DNA of 32,678 bases, taken from the NCBI GenBank assembly GCA_030378035.1, contig JAUCGI010000047.1:2621-35298 (forward strand), read 5' to 3'. Below, one piece after another: positions 1 through 7,253 of this stretch (positions are counted from its first letter, which is position 1; the number at the start of each line of letters is the position of its first letter). The notes beneath the pieces are model-generated. The model worked only from the letters and a program-made list of their open reading frames with translations. It was not told the DNA's origin and searched no databases. This stretch comes from Desulfobacterales bacterium HSG2 (GTDB lineage Bacteria > Desulfobacterota > Desulfobacteria > Desulfobacterales > 4be13). The translations under genes were made by a program, and so were the position numbers.

Positions 1-2
1 CA

Positions 3-599
3 GATACAAACACGTTTGAACCGGGCCATCCGAGCATTGCCAGAAGTCAGTCCAACCTGGCGGCGGTGCTGAAGGATTTGGGCAAATTGGAGGAGGCCGA
101 AACCCTTCTGCGACTGGCTCTTGAATCGTATGAAAAGAATCTGGAGGAAGGTCATCCGCTTATTGCCACAGTTCAGTCCAACCTGGCTATGGTGCTTCAG
201 GATTTGGGCAAATTGGAGGAGGCCGAACCTCTTCTGCGACTGGCTCTTGAATCGGATACAAACACCTTTGAACCGGGCCATCCGAGCATTGCCATAAAGC
301 AGTCCAACCTGGCTATGGTGCTGAAGGATTTGGGCAAATTGGAGGAGGCCGAAACCCTTCAACGACAAGCACTTGAATCAGATCAGAACTCCTTTGCCCC
401 AGACCATCATTATATTGCCATAGATCAGTACAGACTTGCTGATGTGCTATGGAATTTGGGCAGGGCAGAAGAAGCAAAGCCACTTGCACAGAAAGCTTAT
501 GAAACTTTGTTTAACAAATTCGGTTCGGATCACAGACATACGAAACTTGCCGAAAAGGTTCTGGAATCTATGAAAGAAGGTTCCGAAACAACGCCCTGA
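3..599 (+). CDS. Kinesin-light-chain-like TPR protein, 3' end only
   Basis: The reading frame is open from the left edge of the window, so the start lies upstream; the first in-frame GTG at 66 is internal to a repeat and is not a credible start. The visible part is a run of four to five 42-residue tetratricopeptide repeats with the recurring pattern SNLA-VL-DLGKLEEAE-LLRLALES, the signature of TPR_10/TPR_12 (kinesin light chain type) repeats. The 126-bp units are nearly identical in DNA, which suggests recent duplication or gene conversion. The last unit (from about 420) is more diverged and acts as a C-terminal cap ending in a charged tail. In bacteria such repeats are protein-interaction scaffolds, often at the C-terminus of CHAT or NB-ARC/STAND proteins. 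The N-terminal effector domain cannot be seen, so no specific function can be given. Confidence 0.9.
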   Translation, partial: DTNTFEPGHPSIARSQSNLAAVLKDLGKLEEAETLLRLALESYEKNLEEGHPLIATVQSNLAMVLQDLGKLEEAEPLLRLALESDTNTFEPGHPSIAIKQSNLAMVLKDLGKLEEAETLQRQALESDQNSFAPDHHYIAIDQYRLADVLWNLGRAEEAKPLAQKAYETLFNKFGSDHRHTKLAEKVLESMKEGSETTP

Positions 600-1353
600 A
601 CCACAGATTCTGGCACGGATTCAAAGGATGACACGGATTAACGCTCTGAACCGCAGATTGGCGCAGATTTGAAGGATGACATGGATGAATCTGCGAAATC
701 ACAGGAATCTGCTTACATCTGCGGTTCAGAATCCCAACATAATCTTCGCACCAGAACGGAGAGGAGGTCGAATGCCCCCGTTCCCCGATAAAAAACCATA
801 TAGAAAACGAATAAGAAAGGAATGTAACAGGTTCCGGGAAATATGACAACGGATCGGAGGATGAAACGGATTTTCCCGGTCCGGCAAATCCCGGAAATAT
901 GACGGCATGCCGGGGGACGGATATCCGTTTCATCCCACGATCCGCTGTCATATTTCCCGGGACCACAAAAAGGGTCAGAACCAGAAATATGACAACGGAT
1001 CGGAGGATGAAACGGATTTTCCCGGTCCGGCAAATCCCGGAAACATGACGGCATGCCGGAGGACGGATATCCGTTTCATCCTTACGATCCGCTGTCATAT
1101 TTCCCGGGACCACAAAAAGGGTCAGAACCAGAAATATGACAACGGATCGGAGGATGAAACGGATTTTCCCGGTCCGGCAAATCAGCGCCGCTCTGCACCA
1201 GACACAAAGTCTTAAAAGAACGGAGTCCGACCACATTCGAGTACAGTGATAAAGGTGTCACAATCCGCATTCCGTACATTTACACATGGATGTGTCCGAA
1301 AGCGGTTTTTGAAAATGGCAAAAGACAGAATCGCAGATTGGCAAGATTAAAGG
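600..1353. repeat. Gene-free region with a tandem ~147-bp repeat
   Basis: No credible gene is seen here. The phrase ATATGACAACGGATCGGAGG begins at 841, 987 and 1134, giving a period of about 147 bp and a little over two full units. Each unit also carries the same phrase in inverted form (TATCCGTTTCATCC ... GATCCGCTGTCATATTTCCC), so it can fold back on itself. A related copy lies at 3303-3358 and looser relatives at 21186-21330 and 21940-22270. The stretch 600-720 is made of shorter degenerate phrases (CGCAGATT, AAGGATGACA-GGAT) that recur in other gaps. Reading frames here, on both strands, merely translate the repeat. Confidence 0.85.
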
Positions 1354-1362
1354 ATGAGATGG

Positions 1363-2649
1363 ATGAAACTGAAACAATTGAAATTAAAAGATTTCCGGCC
1401 ATTCAGAGAATTGAATCTCGGGTTCGGGGAACATATAACCGTCTTGGTCGGCATTAACGAGACCGGAAAGACAAGCATACTGGACGCGTTGGCCATCATG
1501 CTGTCCCGCCTGTTTGGCAGGATCCGTTCCGAAAAAGGCACAGGGCGATTTTTCACAGATTCGGACATACGCAAAGGTGCGGGTGAGACAGCCAATTCAA
1601 TTGAAATCGAATTCCGTCAGGAACTCTTTTCCTGGAAACTCTCGAAAACAAAACCAGGCAGAAAAAAGCGGACAGCCACAAACCTCACCGCCATCAGAGG
1701 CATTGCGGAGCAAATACATGAGGCATTGGATGAAAACGAGAAAGCCGGCGTTCCGCTGGCTGTCCTCTACGGCGTCAACCGTGCGGTCTCGGATGTCCCG
1801 CTCCGCATAAGGAAGATGCGTGAACCTGACCAGCTTGCAGCCTATGATCAGGCGCTTGTCGGAGCCAGCAATGACTTCCGCCGCTTCTTTGAATGGTATC
1901 GCAGGTGTGAGGATTTTGAAAATGAGCAACGACTTTACCCTGCCGAGCATGTCAAAGAGGAGCATGGCGGCTCTGAGCGGCATTTCCAATATTCCGACCC
2001 CCGGCTTCAGGCCGTGAGAAAAGCGGTTCTCAAACTGACAGACTTCTCAGAACTGAGAGTGAGAAGGTCTCCCCTGCGGATGGAGGCCCGCAAACAGGAT
2101 CAGCATTTCGACATTCGCCAGTTGTCGGACGGAGAAAAATGTCTGCTGGCCCTTGCCGGCGATCTGGCACGTCGTCTAACCATTGCCAACCCGGGAATGA
2201 GAAATCCGCTTGAGGGACAGGCAGTTGTCCTCATTGATGAGGCGGAACTCCATCTGCACCCGGAATGGCAGCACCGAATCGTCCCTGACCTGCTGGAAAC
2301 TTTCCCGAACTGTCAGTTTGTTCTGACAACACACTCCCCCCAGGTGCTGACCCATGTGCGGTGTGAGAATATCCGGTGTCTGGTTCAGACCGGACAGACC
2401 GTGGCAGTTGTCCAGCCCGACGGAACTTACGGGCAGGATTCCAATTTTCTGCTGAGGACGCTGATGGGTTCGAGCTGTCGTCCCAAAAATATTGATGAGG
2501 AGATACATCGTCTGTTTGAACTTATCCGTCAGGACACAAGAGGGGCACGGAATCTTCTGGACAAATTAAAATCCGAGGTGGAAGGCGCGTCGCCGGATCT
2601 GATCCGAGCCCAGACGCTGCTCCATCGGCGGGAGGTTATGAACAAATGA
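1363..2649 (+). CDS. ptuA: Septu-type AAA ATPase (PtuA-like)
   Basis: This is an ABC/RecF-like AAA ATPase, the predicted sensor and motor of a Septu anti-phage pair. Counting from an ATG at 1354, the Walker A is GINETGKT (about residues 33-40), an ABC-type signature LSDGEK lies near 257, Walker B is VVLIDEAELHLHP near 290, and a TTHSPQVL switch motif lies near 325. The start at 1363 (MKLKQLKLKDFRPF) is preferred because AAAGGA sits 8 nt upstream, whereas nothing suitable precedes 1354. The length (428 aa) suits the PtuA/AAA_15-21 group. It overlaps the next gene by ATGA, indicating translational coupling. The family is known to hydrolyse or sense ATP and to gate a partner HNH nuclease; that role is inferred here from the partner. 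A lone OLD-like ATPase would be the alternative without the HNH neighbour. Confidence 0.85.
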   Translation: MKLKQLKLKDFRPFRELNLGFGEHITVLVGINETGKTSILDALAIMLSRLFGRIRSEKGTGRFFTDSDIRKGAGETANSIEIEFRQELFSWKLSKTKPGRKKRTATNLTAIRGIAEQIHEALDENEKAGVPLAVLYGVNRAVSDVPLRIRKMREPDQLAAYDQALVGASNDFRRFFEWYRRCEDFENEQRLYPAEHVKEEHGGSERHFQYSDPRLQAVRKAVLKLTDFSELRVRRSPLRMEARKQDQHFDIRQLSDGEKCLLALAGDLARRLTIANPGMRNPLEGQAVVLIDEAELHLHPEWQHRIVPDLLETFPNCQFVLTTHSPQVLTHVRCENIRCLVQTGQTVAVVQPDGTYGQDSNFLLRTLMGSSCRPKNIDEEIHRLFELIRQDTRGARNLLDKLKSEVEGASPDLIRAQTLLHRREVMNK

Positions 2650-3302
2650 AGCATATCGTCAAGGAGGCGGAGCCGGCTTTTTTTAAACATTGGAAGAAAA
2701 ACGACAAAATGTATCAGCGGGGCAAGCCGAACTGGAATCGGCTGCCATCGGACAGGAAAAAAGAATTGCGAAAAACTCTGATCGGAGAACAAGGTGGCTT
2801 ATGCTGTTATTGCGGAATACAGGTTTCCATGGATGACAGTCATGCGGAACACTTTCGGCCCAAAAACAAATATCCGGAACTACAGCTTGAATACGATAAT
2901 CTGCTTTGTTCCTGTCAGTCTGAACTTCAGAAAACAGAACCGAGACATTGCGGCAATGCAAAGGGGAGCTGGTTTGACGAGAATCTGACTGTTTCTCCGC
3001 TTGATGCTGCATGTGAATCTCGTTTCGGGTATTTAGAAGATGGGGCTATATGGCCATCTGATGAAAGTGATGAGGGTGCCGAAGCGACGATCACATATCT
3101 GGCTTTGGATATCCCGAAACTTCGTGAACTCAGAAAGGCTGCCATAGCCGCAGTTTTGGAAGATTTCGACATTTCGGAAGAAGAGGCAATTCGGGAGCAG
3201 ATAGACTTGTACTCCCAACGCAATCCGGCAGACCAGAAATATCCGTCATTTTGTTCTGCCATAGTGAATGTGCTTTTAAGTCTGCTACCGGTGTCAGAAT
3301 AA
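2646..3302 (+). CDS. ptuB: HNH endonuclease, PtuB-like (TIGR02646 type)
   Basis: This 218-aa protein is the predicted DNA-cutting effector of the Septu pair. The zinc-finger HNH core is visible: CCYC at 53-56, the HxEHFRPK block at 66-73 (H66, H69), YDNLL at 83-87, C88 and C90, and HCGNAK at 101-106. This order matches the TIGR02646/retron Ec78 PtuB-type HNH family. Its ATG lies inside the stop of the ATPase gene (ATGA), the arrangement typical of ptuAB. In characterised systems PtuA and PtuB form a complex that degrades DNA during phage infection. No reverse transcriptase is present within the window, so this looks like a stand-alone Septu rather than a retron effector. The downstream flank is an intergenic repeat followed by a structured segment. 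Confidence 0.88.
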   Translation: MKHIVKEAEPAFFKHWKKNDKMYQRGKPNWNRLPSDRKKELRKTLIGEQGGLCCYCGIQVSMDDSHAEHFRPKNKYPELQLEYDNLLCSCQSELQKTEPRHCGNAKGSWFDENLTVSPLDAACESRFGYLEDGAIWPSDESDEGAEATITYLALDIPKLRELRKAAIAAVLEDFDISEEEAIREQIDLYSQRNPADQKYPSFCSAIVNVLLSLLPVSE

Positions 3303-3358
3303 CCAGATATCCGTTTCATCCCACGATCCGTTGTCATATTTCCCGGGACCACAAAAAG
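3303..3358 (+). repeat. Dispersed intergenic repeat, single copy
   Basis: This segment begins just after the ptuB stop. It matches the inverted half of the 147-bp unit seen at 841-1184 (TATCCGTTTCATCC, then GATCCG and TGTCATATTTCCCGGGACC, then ACAAAAAG). The Septu pair is therefore bracketed by copies of the same repeat family, which could act as homologous recombination sites. Confidence 0.8.
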
Positions 3359-3494
3359 CGTTAGCGATAGTTCAACTATTTCCATCATGGAAATAGTTGC
3401 CTGATATAGAAAAACTAACGAATACCCTGTGCGCTCGATTCGGATTGGTAAATCCGATCCATCCCCCCGAATTTGTCAATTCGGGGGGGAGCGC
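3359..3494 (+). other. Highly structured intergenic segment, candidate non-coding RNA
   Basis: Two nested fold modules can be read by eye. In the first, an outer stem CGTTAG/CTAACG (3359-3364 with 3415-3420) encloses a perfect 12-bp hairpin (3373-3384 with 3388-3399, 3-nt loop). In the second, an outer stem GCGCTC/GAGCGC (3431-3436 with 3489-3494) encloses two hairpins: TCGGATT-GGTA-AATCCGA (3440-3457) and a perfect 11-bp stem CCCCCCGAATT/AATTCGGGGGG (3463-3473 with 3478-3488, TGTC loop). The second module is thus a three-way junction. No U-tract follows any stem, so simple terminators are unlikely. It lies between ptuB and the antirepressor gene. It could be a small RNA, a transposon end of the IS200/IS605 kind, or a leader for the downstream gene. 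Confidence 0.5.
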
Positions 3495-3525
3495 ATGATA
3501 AGAACCACAGACAAGGATGATGCCA

Positions 3526-4338
3526 ATGAATAATGTTATACAAAAAACAGTTTTGCATGAAGTGAATTTCGCCGGTTCTTCGGTTGAAGTGATTGAACAG
3601 GACGGCAGGCTTTATGTGACCATGAAACCCCTTTGCCGAAACATGGGGCTGAACTGGACAGCGCAGCGTGAGATGATCCGTCGGGATCAGGTACTCAATT
3701 CAGTTGGACGTATGATACGTTCAACTGGAAAGGACGGCAAGCAGTATGAAATGCTCTGCCTCCCTCTCGAATACCTCAACGGCTGGCTCTTCAAAATAGA
3801 TATCTCCCGTTACAAAGGGGAAGTGAGAGAGCGTCTGATCCTCTACCAGAAAAGATGTTACATCGTGTTGTTTGAGCACTTCAACCGCCAGCCCGTCCGT
3901 GCCGACCCCGGTTCGATGCCGGCCGAGTTTCTCGGTGCTGTCAGGATAATCACTGACAGGCTGTCCGGGTTCGAGGAACGGGTTGTTGGAAAGCTGTCCG
4001 ATATCGAAGCCCAACTTAAACGGCAAAATGAGAAGGTCATCGCCGAACCGTCCGATACCGGTTGCTCCGAAGAACTGAAAAGAAGCCGGGTTCCGGCGGA
4101 AAGCCCTGTCGCCGCCTTTCTGGAGGAGAACTGCGATTTCGGTGCCGGATATGTGGTTTACAAAGAGGACCTGTACGGTCAGTATATCACATACTGCGCC
4201 CGTGAGGACATCCCTCCCCTGTCATATAATTTTTTCTTCAGAAAACTGTACGAGTTCAGCCGGCTGATAAAGGCGACGGCGCGTAAGAGTGACGGAAAGC
4301 CGATACCCTGCGTCAAGGGGATTCGCCTGAAATGGTAA
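3526..4338 (+). CDS. Phage antirepressor (P22_AR_N-like) with C-terminal winged-helix-like domain
   Basis: The N-terminal ~110 residues (FAGSSVEVIEQDGRLYVTMK ... LPLEYLNGWLF ... RERLILYQKRCY) fit the P22-type antirepressor N-terminal domain, which in phages inactivates a lytic repressor. A variable linker with a short helical stretch follows. The C-terminal ~80 residues (AAFLEENCDFGAGY ... LYGQYITYCAREDIPPLS ... FFFRKLYE) resemble the winged-helix tail found in P4-type phage primases. Three in-frame ATGs occur (3517, 3520, 3526); AAGG at 3513-3516 gives the best spacing to 3526. No other phage structural or integration gene is visible nearby, so this is a stranded prophage gene or a regulator kept within the island. 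The call is good for the N-terminal domain and moderate for the tail. Confidence 0.8.
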   Translation: MNNVIQKTVLHEVNFAGSSVEVIEQDGRLYVTMKPLCRNMGLNWTAQREMIRRDQVLNSVGRMIRSTGKDGKQYEMLCLPLEYLNGWLFKIDISRYKGEVRERLILYQKRCYIVLFEHFNRQPVRADPGSMPAEFLGAVRIITDRLSGFEERVVGKLSDIEAQLKRQNEKVIAEPSDTGCSEELKRSRVPAESPVAAFLEENCDFGAGYVVYKEDLYGQYITYCAREDIPPLSYNFFFRKLYEFSRLIKATARKSDGKPIPCVKGIRLKW

Positions 4339-4485
4339 CGCTGAGATCACGGAAGGCCCGCGGAGATTCGGAAGAGACGCCGCGGCCCTCTGTGTCTCCT
4401 CTGTGTCCTCTGCGGTTGTAAAAATATCTTGCTGGACAAACGCAAAACTATGCTCCAATGAAATTTATCTGATAGGAGAAACAAA
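4339..4485 (+). promoter_or_regulatory. Intergenic leader of the molybdenum hydroxylase operon
   Basis: This short gap precedes the operon. It includes a degenerate phrase (CTCTGTGTCTCCTCTGTGTC) common in intergenic text of such genomes. The Shine-Dalgarno TAGGAGA at about 4473 sits 6-7 nt ahead of the ATG at 4486. No promoter consensus was clear enough to assign. Confidence 0.35.
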
Positions 4486-5361
4486 ATGCTTTTACCCAAA
4501 TTTGATTTTTACGAACCTACAACAATAGAAGAAGCCTGCCAGATCATGGCGGAATTCCGCACCAAGGCCAAACTGATCGCAGGCGGAACAGACCTGATGG
4601 TCAATATGAAGCACCGGCTCATATCGCCGGAGCATCTAATTTCAATCTCAAGGCTTGATGAGTTGAAAAAATTGGACTCGTCAAACGGTGTGGTAAAAAT
4701 CGGCGCATGCTTCACTGTCGCCGATCTGGCCGACTCAGAGGTGATCGGGAAAAAACTGAGCGCGCTGCGGGCAGGTGCCAGGGCCCTCGGCTCGCCCCTG
4801 ATCCGAAATCTTGCAACCATCGGGGGAAATCTCGGAAGTGCCAGACCCGCGGCCGACCTTCCGCCCTCCCTCATGGCCTACAATGCAAAGGTGGTGCTGA
4901 AAAAAAGCTCCGGCGAAAGAACCGTCTCTCTGAACAATTTCTTCCGGGGTCCCGGGCTTACCGAAATACAGCCCGACGAGATTCTGACAGAGATTCAGGT
5001 GGAGACCCCGCCACCATACACCGGCGCAGGTTATATCAACTTGGGCGTTCGCATGGCCCAGGACTGTAATCTGGTCAACGCAGCCTCCCTTATCGCCTCA
5101 GACGGACCCGGAGGCGTGATCAAATCCGCTCGGATTGTCATGGGCTGCGTGGGGCCGACCCATCTGAGAGCGAGTTCAGCGGAAAAGCTCCTTATCGGCG
5201 AAAAGCCCTCCGAGGAACTTTTTGCCAAAGCCGGGGAGGCCGCGATGAAAGACTGCTCACCCATTGACGACTTCAGGGGGTCTGCGGAATATAAAAAGGC
5301 CATGGTAGGTGTGCTGACGAAAAGGACGCTGGGGATTGCTTATGATGAAATATTGAATTGA
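4486..5361 (+). CDS. coxM: Molybdenum hydroxylase FAD-binding subunit (CoxM/XdhB family)
   Basis: This is the medium subunit of a xanthine dehydrogenase/CO dehydrogenase family enzyme; it carries FAD and passes electrons from the iron-sulfur subunit to the acceptor. The two FAD-contacting motifs are present: AGGTDLMVNMK near residue 31 and TIGGNLGSARPAADLPPSLMA near 111. The length (291 aa) is usual for CoxM-type proteins. There is no cysteine-rich insertion of the kind that carries the extra [4Fe-4S] cluster in 4-hydroxybenzoyl-CoA reductase beta subunits. The gene leads an operon with the [2Fe-2S] subunit 85 bp downstream. The large subunit that should follow lies 6 kb away. The symbol denotes the family only; the substrate cannot be deduced. 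Confidence 0.9.
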   Translation: MLLPKFDFYEPTTIEEACQIMAEFRTKAKLIAGGTDLMVNMKHRLISPEHLISISRLDELKKLDSSNGVVKIGACFTVADLADSEVIGKKLSALRAGARALGSPLIRNLATIGGNLGSARPAADLPPSLMAYNAKVVLKKSSGERTVSLNNFFRGPGLTEIQPDEILTEIQVETPPPYTGAGYINLGVRMAQDCNLVNAASLIASDGPGGVIKSARIVMGCVGPTHLRASSAEKLLIGEKPSEELFAKAGEAAMKDCSPIDDFRGSAEYKKAMVGVLTKRTLGIAYDEILN

Positions 5362-5390
5362 ATGCGAACGTGAACATTGCATTTTACATG

Positions 5391-5434
5391 CGAGTTCAAG
5401 TTTAAGTTCAAGTTCAAGTTTAAGTTCAAGTTTA
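5391..5434 (+). repeat. Hexanucleotide microsatellite (AAGTTC/AAGTTT)n
   Basis: About seven units of a six-base motif, alternating AAGTTC and AAGTTT, fill the short gap between the FAD and iron-sulfur subunit genes and end at the ribosome-binding site AAGGGAG (5435-5440). A shorter run of the same motif occurs at 10757-10774. Length changes would move the second gene relative to the first and could affect coupling. Confidence 0.85.
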
Positions 5435-5446
5435 AGGGAGATTGTG

Positions 5447-5905
5447 ATGAAAAGACTCATTAATCTGACGATCAATGATAAAGTTTATGAAATAGCGGCG
5501 GAGCCGAATCGGACGCTGGTTGACCTGCTCAGATATGATCTGGGCCTGACCGGGACCAAGAAGGGATGCGAGCTGGGAGACTGCGGCTCCTGCACAGTGA
5601 TTATGGATGGAAAGCCGGTCAACTCATGCCTTCTCTTGGCCGTGCAGGCCAACGGAAGAGAGATCACGACCATCGAAGGCGTGGAGACGGATGACGGCCT
5701 GCACCCGATTCAGCAGGCGTTTGTGGAAAAAGGGGCCATTCAGTGCGGATTCTGTTCATCCGGAATGATCCTTTCCGGGAAAGCCCTGTTGGACCGGAAT
5801 CCCAACCCGGATGAGGCGGATATCCGAAAGGCCATATCAGGGAACCTTTGCAGATGTACCGGGTATCAGAAAATTGTGGAGGCGTTATTGGTCAGTGGTC
5901 AGTAG
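5447..5905 (+). CDS. coxS: Molybdenum hydroxylase [2Fe-2S] subunit (CoxS/XdhC-type small subunit)
   Basis: This is the small subunit carrying two [2Fe-2S] clusters. Numbering from a GTG one codon earlier (5444), the plant-ferredoxin-type cluster is bound by C42, C47, C50 and C62 (GCELGDCGSC ... SC). The second, unique to this family, is bound by C101, C104, C136 and C138 (QCGFCSSGM ... GNLCRCTGY). All eight cysteines are present and the length (~152 aa) is normal, so the protein should be functional. ATG 5447 is chosen because AAGGGAG lies 6 nt upstream. Directly after the stop the sequence turns into heptanucleotide repeats and a broken copy of the large-subunit gene. Confidence 0.95.
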   Translation: MKRLINLTINDKVYEIAAEPNRTLVDLLRYDLGLTGTKKGCELGDCGSCTVIMDGKPVNSCLLLAVQANGREITTIEGVETDDGLHPIQQAFVEKGAIQCGFCSSGMILSGKALLDRNPNPDEADIRKAISGNLCRCTGYQKIVEALLVSGQ

Positions 5906-5936
5906 TTGGTGGTCAGTTGTCGGTGGTCAGTAGTCA
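5890..5936 (+). repeat. Heptanucleotide repeat (GTCAGTN-like), left edge of accessory block
   Basis: About six degenerate 7-base units (GTCAGTG, GTCAGTA, GTTGGTG, GTCAGTT, GTCGGTG) run from the last codons of the iron-sulfur subunit gene into the gap. They are the reverse-complement style of the ACAACGG/ACAACTG units at 11941-12089, so matching repeats stand in opposite orientation at the two edges of the accessory block. Confidence 0.75.
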
Positions 5937-5944
5937 CTTGTAAA

Positions 5945-6226
5945 AGAGGTCGATAAAGGAAATGTTATCAACTGTGACCTGCCCGAGTACAAGATTCCCA
6001 CCGCTCTGGATATGCCAGCCATGGAAACCATCATTGTGGAGAGCGGCGAGCCGAACGGCCCCTTTGGTGCGAAAGAGGTTGGCGAGGGCGCGATCATGCC
6101 CACTATTCCGGCCATATTGAACGCTGTTTATGATGCGGTCTGTGTGCGGATTCGTGAGATTCCGCTGACGCCTGAGCGGGTTTATGTGGCGTTGAGGGAG
6201 AAAGAGAGAAACTTTCACAAGCAATG
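5945..6226 (+). pseudogene. 3' fragment of a molybdenum hydroxylase large-subunit gene
   Basis: The translated frame (…GNVINCDLPEYKIPTALD…, GPFGAKEVGEGAIMPTIPAI…) is homologous to the C-terminal ~85 residues of the intact large subunit encoded at 12006-14456. Within the shared ~80 residues five substitutions are visible (A/P, S/G, G/C, L/I, M/V), and many DNA differences are synonymous. A 9-nt in-frame deletion lies near the left end. Homology ends at about 6201; the last ten residues differ. No start or upstream domains exist, so it cannot make an enzyme. The synonymous drift suggests the remains of a once selected second copy rather than a very recent duplication. Confidence 0.9.
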
Positions 6227-6254
6227 AACTGGACTTTGATCCTTCGGCAGAGCG

Positions 6255-6611
6255 ATGGGGAATCGCTGTTATCTGATGAATTTTGAGGGCAGAGAGGAAA
6301 AGGTGATTACTACGAAAAGATTTGCTGAGAAGAAGTTATCCGGTTCGGGAAAGCACGGGATCGGATGGAAGGAAGGTCCTGCGCGTGCCAGAAAAACGGG
6401 AATTCCTCAGGGGCAGTTCGTCAGTGAAGCGGATATAAGATGGGCTGTCAGAAAAGCTGAGGATATTCCTCCGGGCCGGCACGGAACATTTGATCTTCCC
6501 GAAGGTCATTCCTCAGTTGTCCATATGCCTGACGGAACAATGGCACGCGCTTCCAGTGTTTTCATCAAGGTTTATCGGAACGGTAAGGTACACGCATATC
6601 CGCTTCCGTAA
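6255..6611 (+). CDS. Small basic protein, possible polymorphic-toxin-like domain
   Basis: This 118-aa protein is not confidently recognised. The N-terminal third is rich in Lys/Arg and Gly (RFAEKKLSGSGKHGIGWKEG). The rest (PQGQFVSEADIRWAVRKAED, GTFDLPEGHSSVVHMPDGT, IKVYRNGKVHAYPLP) resembles the C-terminal module I associate with RHS or filamentous-haemagglutinin type toxin tips. No signal peptide or delivery domain is present, so it would be an orphan module. A GTG at 6303 after GAGAGG is a plausible alternative start. The next gene, 22 bp downstream with a perfect AAGGAGGT, encodes a very acidic protein, which fits a toxin/immunity arrangement. The functional reading is inference. Confidence 0.6.
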   Translation: MGNRCYLMNFEGREEKVITTKRFAEKKLSGSGKHGIGWKEGPARARKTGIPQGQFVSEADIRWAVRKAEDIPPGRHGTFDLPEGHSSVVHMPDGTMARASSVFIKVYRNGKVHAYPLP

Positions 6612-6633
6612 CAAAACATAAGGAGGTAACATA

Positions 6634-7158
6634 ATGATTTTTCTGATTCATCCGGGAAATCCCGCGTGGACGGAACCCGAAAACCCTGTGGCAGAAGATT
6701 TGTCAGAAGCGATTGAAGCCGTGTTTCCCATGGAAACAGAGGATGCGGTGATGATGTGGGGGAGTCAGGCTGTTTCTGTCAGTTACAAGTACGATATGAG
6801 CGTCATTGTCGAAGATGTGATATTCATGCTGGAATTTCTCAGGAGGAGAAACAGCGGCGAGGAGACTGTGTTTTTCTCATCCGACACGTTTAATGCGGAA
6901 TGGCTTGTGAAATGGGGTGATGAGCGGCTTTTTATTTATCCGACTTGGAACAGCGTGGCAGGAAATAAATGTGCAGAACTGAATGCTCTTGGTGCTATGA
7001 AGGTTTCCGTGAGCCATTTTGTCGGGCAATGGGCAATGGTGTTGGAAAAGATACATGAGGCTATTCTGATGAGCGGTGTGAATCTGGAGGAACCGGAAGA
7101 TTTTGATGCTTTAAGCTCTCTTTTGGGACACACAGAAGATTTGGTGGCTGCGGCCTGA
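6634..7158 (+). CDS. Acidic hypothetical protein, candidate immunity partner
   Basis: This is a 174-aa protein rich in Glu/Asp with many aromatic residues (PAWTEPENPVAEDLSEAIEA, VFFSSDTFNAEWLVKWGDER, IYPTWNSVAG). It contains no recognisable catalytic motif and no membrane segment. The strong ribosome-binding site AAGGAGGT (about 6620-6627) marks ATG 6634 clearly. Its acidity and position right after a small basic protein suggest an immunity protein that neutralises that neighbour. Nothing in the sequence proves this. Confidence 0.65.
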   Translation: MIFLIHPGNPAWTEPENPVAEDLSEAIEAVFPMETEDAVMMWGSQAVSVSYKYDMSVIVEDVIFMLEFLRRRNSGEETVFFSSDTFNAEWLVKWGDERLFIYPTWNSVAGNKCAELNALGAMKVSVSHFVGQWAMVLEKIHEAILMSGVNLEEPEDFDALSSLLGHTEDLVAAA

Positions 7159-7253
7159 AAACCGGAATCCGAGCATTGAGCTTACTGACTATCCTGAACA
7201 GAACAGGCCGGATAATAATTTTCCGGCCCAAACGCATAAAAGGAGGATAAATC

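Noticed and set aside
568..1236. 222-codon minus-strand frame left of ptuA
   Set aside because: It translates the tandem 147-bp repeat and shows duplicated segments matching the DNA repeat, with no domain or ribosome-binding site.
1363..3494. Retron with PtuAB effectors
   Set aside because: No reverse transcriptase gene is present on either strand near the pair; the structured segment at 3359-3494 alone is not enough.
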